A DNA stretch of 21,567 bases. Origin: DASXRC01 sp036506795 (GTDB taxonomy: Bacteria > Actinomycetota > Actinomycetes > Mycobacteriales > Micromonosporaceae). The position numbers and the translations under genes are program-made. Under the pieces are notes generated by a model that was not told where the DNA came from, ran no database searches, and saw only the letters and a program-made list of their open reading frames with translations. The DNA lies in assembly GCA_036506795.1 (NCBI GenBank), contig DASXRC010000061.1, forward strand, positions 1-21,567, written 5' to 3'. Of this stretch, positions 20,477-21,567 are shown one piece after another (the first letter of the stretch is position 1; each line of letters begins with the position of its first letter).

Positions 20477-21567
20477 GCACTGAGACGACCGACGTGCACG
20501 CCCCCGAGGCCGAGCCGCTGGACATCGACGATCCGCGCCTGTCGCGTTTCGAGATCGTCCGCGAGGGCGCGCGCCGGGACGGTGTGGAGATCGTCCACTA
20601 CGAGCCGCAGTTCCCGAGGGCCGGCACCGCGGCGGAGCGGCGCGTTGTGCGTACGGTCGCGGCGTTCTTCCTCCTCACCGGCCTCGCCGCGACCGCGTTC
20701 GTGGTGATCTACATCTGGTGGCCGTGGGAGTACGAGAGCGGCTCCAACCTGAGCAAGCTGTACACCCCGCTGCTCGGCCTGACGCTGGCCCTCTCGCTCG
20801 CCGGGATCGGCTTCGGCGTCCTGGTCTGGGGCAAGAGGCTGCTGCCGCGGGAGGTGTCGATCCAGGACCGGCACGACGGGCCGTCTTCATCCGCGGACCG
20901 CAAGCTGACCGGGCACACGATCGCCTACATGGCCGACGAGCTCGGCCTCCAGCGCCGGCCCATTCTCAAGCTCGCGCTGCTCGGGCTGCTCCCGGTCGGC
21001 GCGCTGGCGACGATCCTGCCGGTCGGCATGTTCATCAAGAGCCCCAGCAAGGTCAACCCGGTCACCGGCAAGGCGCCGCTGAAGTACACCGGCTGGGATC
21101 CCGCGCTCAATGACGGCAAGCCGGTCCGGCTCACCCAACTGGACGGCTCCCCCATCCGGCCCGAGGATGTCAGCGTCGGTGGCCAGATCACCGTCTTTCC
21201 CGGCATCCCGGGCGGCCACACCAACGAGTACGCCGACTCGCCGACCCTGCTGATCCAGCTGCGCACCGACGACGCGGCGGCCGCGCGGCGGGACGCGTAC
21301 CCGATCAACAACGGCTCGATGTGGGAGAACTTCATCGCGTACTCGAAGATCTGCACCCACGCCGGCTGCCCGGCGAGCCTGTACGAGCAGCAGACGAACC
21401 GCCTGCTCTGCCCGTGCCACCAGTCTCAGTTCCTGATCATCGATAACGCCCGACCGATCTTCGGACCCGCCAGCCGCGCGCTGCCCCAGCTGCCGATCAC
21501 GGTGGATGACGAGGGCTTCTTCGTGGCCGGCACGCGCGGCGCCGACGGGGTGCTGCGCGGTTCGGAC
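20473..21567 (+). CDS. qcrA: Rieske iron-sulfur subunit of the bc1 complex (QcrA), 3' end cut by the window
   Basis: QcrA carries the 2Fe-2S cluster that accepts electrons from menaquinol at the bc1 complex. The open frame runs 365 codons to the window edge without a stop; family proteins are about 400-430 residues, so little is missing. After a hydrophilic N-terminus there are three membrane helices (about 60-82, 97-119, 164-186), the arrangement specific to actinobacteria, whereas most Rieske proteins have one. The cluster motifs are CTHAGC (294-299) and CPCHQSQF (313-320): ligands Cys294, His296, Cys313 and His316, with Cys299 and Cys315 as the disulfide pair. The ATG overlaps the qcrC stop by four bases. 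qcrB is expected next. Confidence 0.95.
   Translation, partial: MSTETTDVHAPEAEPLDIDDPRLSRFEIVREGARRDGVEIVHYEPQFPRAGTAAERRVVRTVAAFFLLTGLAATAFVVIYIWWPWEYESGSNLSKLYTPLLGLTLALSLAGIGFGVLVWGKRLLPREVSIQDRHDGPSSSADRKLTGHTIAYMADELGLQRRPILKLALLGLLPVGALATILPVGMFIKSPSKVNPVTGKAPLKYTGWDPALNDGKPVRLTQLDGSPIRPEDVSVGGQITVFPGIPGGHTNEYADSPTLLIQLRTDDAAAARRDAYPINNGSMWENFIAYSKICTHAGCPASLYEQQTNRLLCPCHQSQFLIIDNARPIFGPASRALPQLPITVDDEGFFVAGTRGADGVLRGSD

Noticed and set aside
1..21567. tRNA, rRNA, CRISPR, insertion sequences, prophage genes and defence systems.
   Set aside because: I looked for T-loop signatures, regularly spaced repeats, transposase or integrase motifs and nuclease-effector gene pairs and saw none; the gene set is chromosomal core with conserved order.

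Overview
The window is 21.6 kb of very GC-rich DNA, densely coding on both strands, with GTG/TTG starts, four-base ATGA/GTGA gene overlaps and several starts placed 6-7 nt after a TANNNT -10 box. The gene content points to an actinomycete, most likely Micromonosporaceae; genus not determinable by eye. The backbone (SRPBCC protein, fadD15, pimB, exonuclease-UvrC fusion, trpD, ctaE, qcrC, qcrA) follows, as I recall it, the order of Mycobacterium tuberculosis Rv2185c-Rv2195, with lineage-specific genes inserted between the landmarks.

Layout. 1-27 (-): first codons of an SRPBCC-type gene. 121-1917 (+): long-chain acyl-CoA synthetase. 1937-4407 (+): NarL/DesK-type sensor kinase and LuxR-type response regulator, ending at a large inverted repeat (4422-4485). 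9696 down to 4490 (-): a probable transcription unit of NYN-domain protein, a frameshifted Cys4 mini-protein, M48 metallopeptidase, PimB-like mannosyltransferase, thioredoxin-like protein and DUF4395 membrane protein. 9787-16210 (+): DEDDh exonuclease/UvrC-like fusion, short RelA/SpoT homologue, Nudix hydrolase, sugar nucleotidyltransferase, stand-alone AsnC effector domain, alpha/beta hydrolase. 18796 down to 16220 (-): CtaG oxidase assembly protein, degenerate receiver protein, TrpD. 18929-21567 (+): ctaE-qcrC-qcrA, the start of the actinobacterial bc1-aa3 supercomplex operon; qcrA runs off the window.

How the genes fit together. The right end builds the respiratory supercomplex: oxidase subunit III, diheme cytochrome cc and Rieske protein, with the copper-assembly factor CtaG transcribed divergently from a shared 132-bp control region that holds a perfect 14-bp palindrome. 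The middle combines DNA repair (exonuclease/UvrC-like), alarmone turnover (RSH) and envelope metabolism (PimB, acyl-CoA ligase, NDP-sugar synthase). Nothing indicates phage, IS elements, CRISPR, tRNA or rRNA.

The least ordinary signals are a pair of compound inverted repeats with the same architecture, one in a convergent intergenic gap and one in frame inside the nucleotidyltransferase gene; an apparent two-base frameshift in a small zinc-ribbon-like gene; an RSH protein with intact hydrolase but eroded synthetase motifs; and a receiver domain lacking its switch residues. I found no complete novel defence or biosynthetic system. No stretch over 300 bases lacks a gene or gene remnant.
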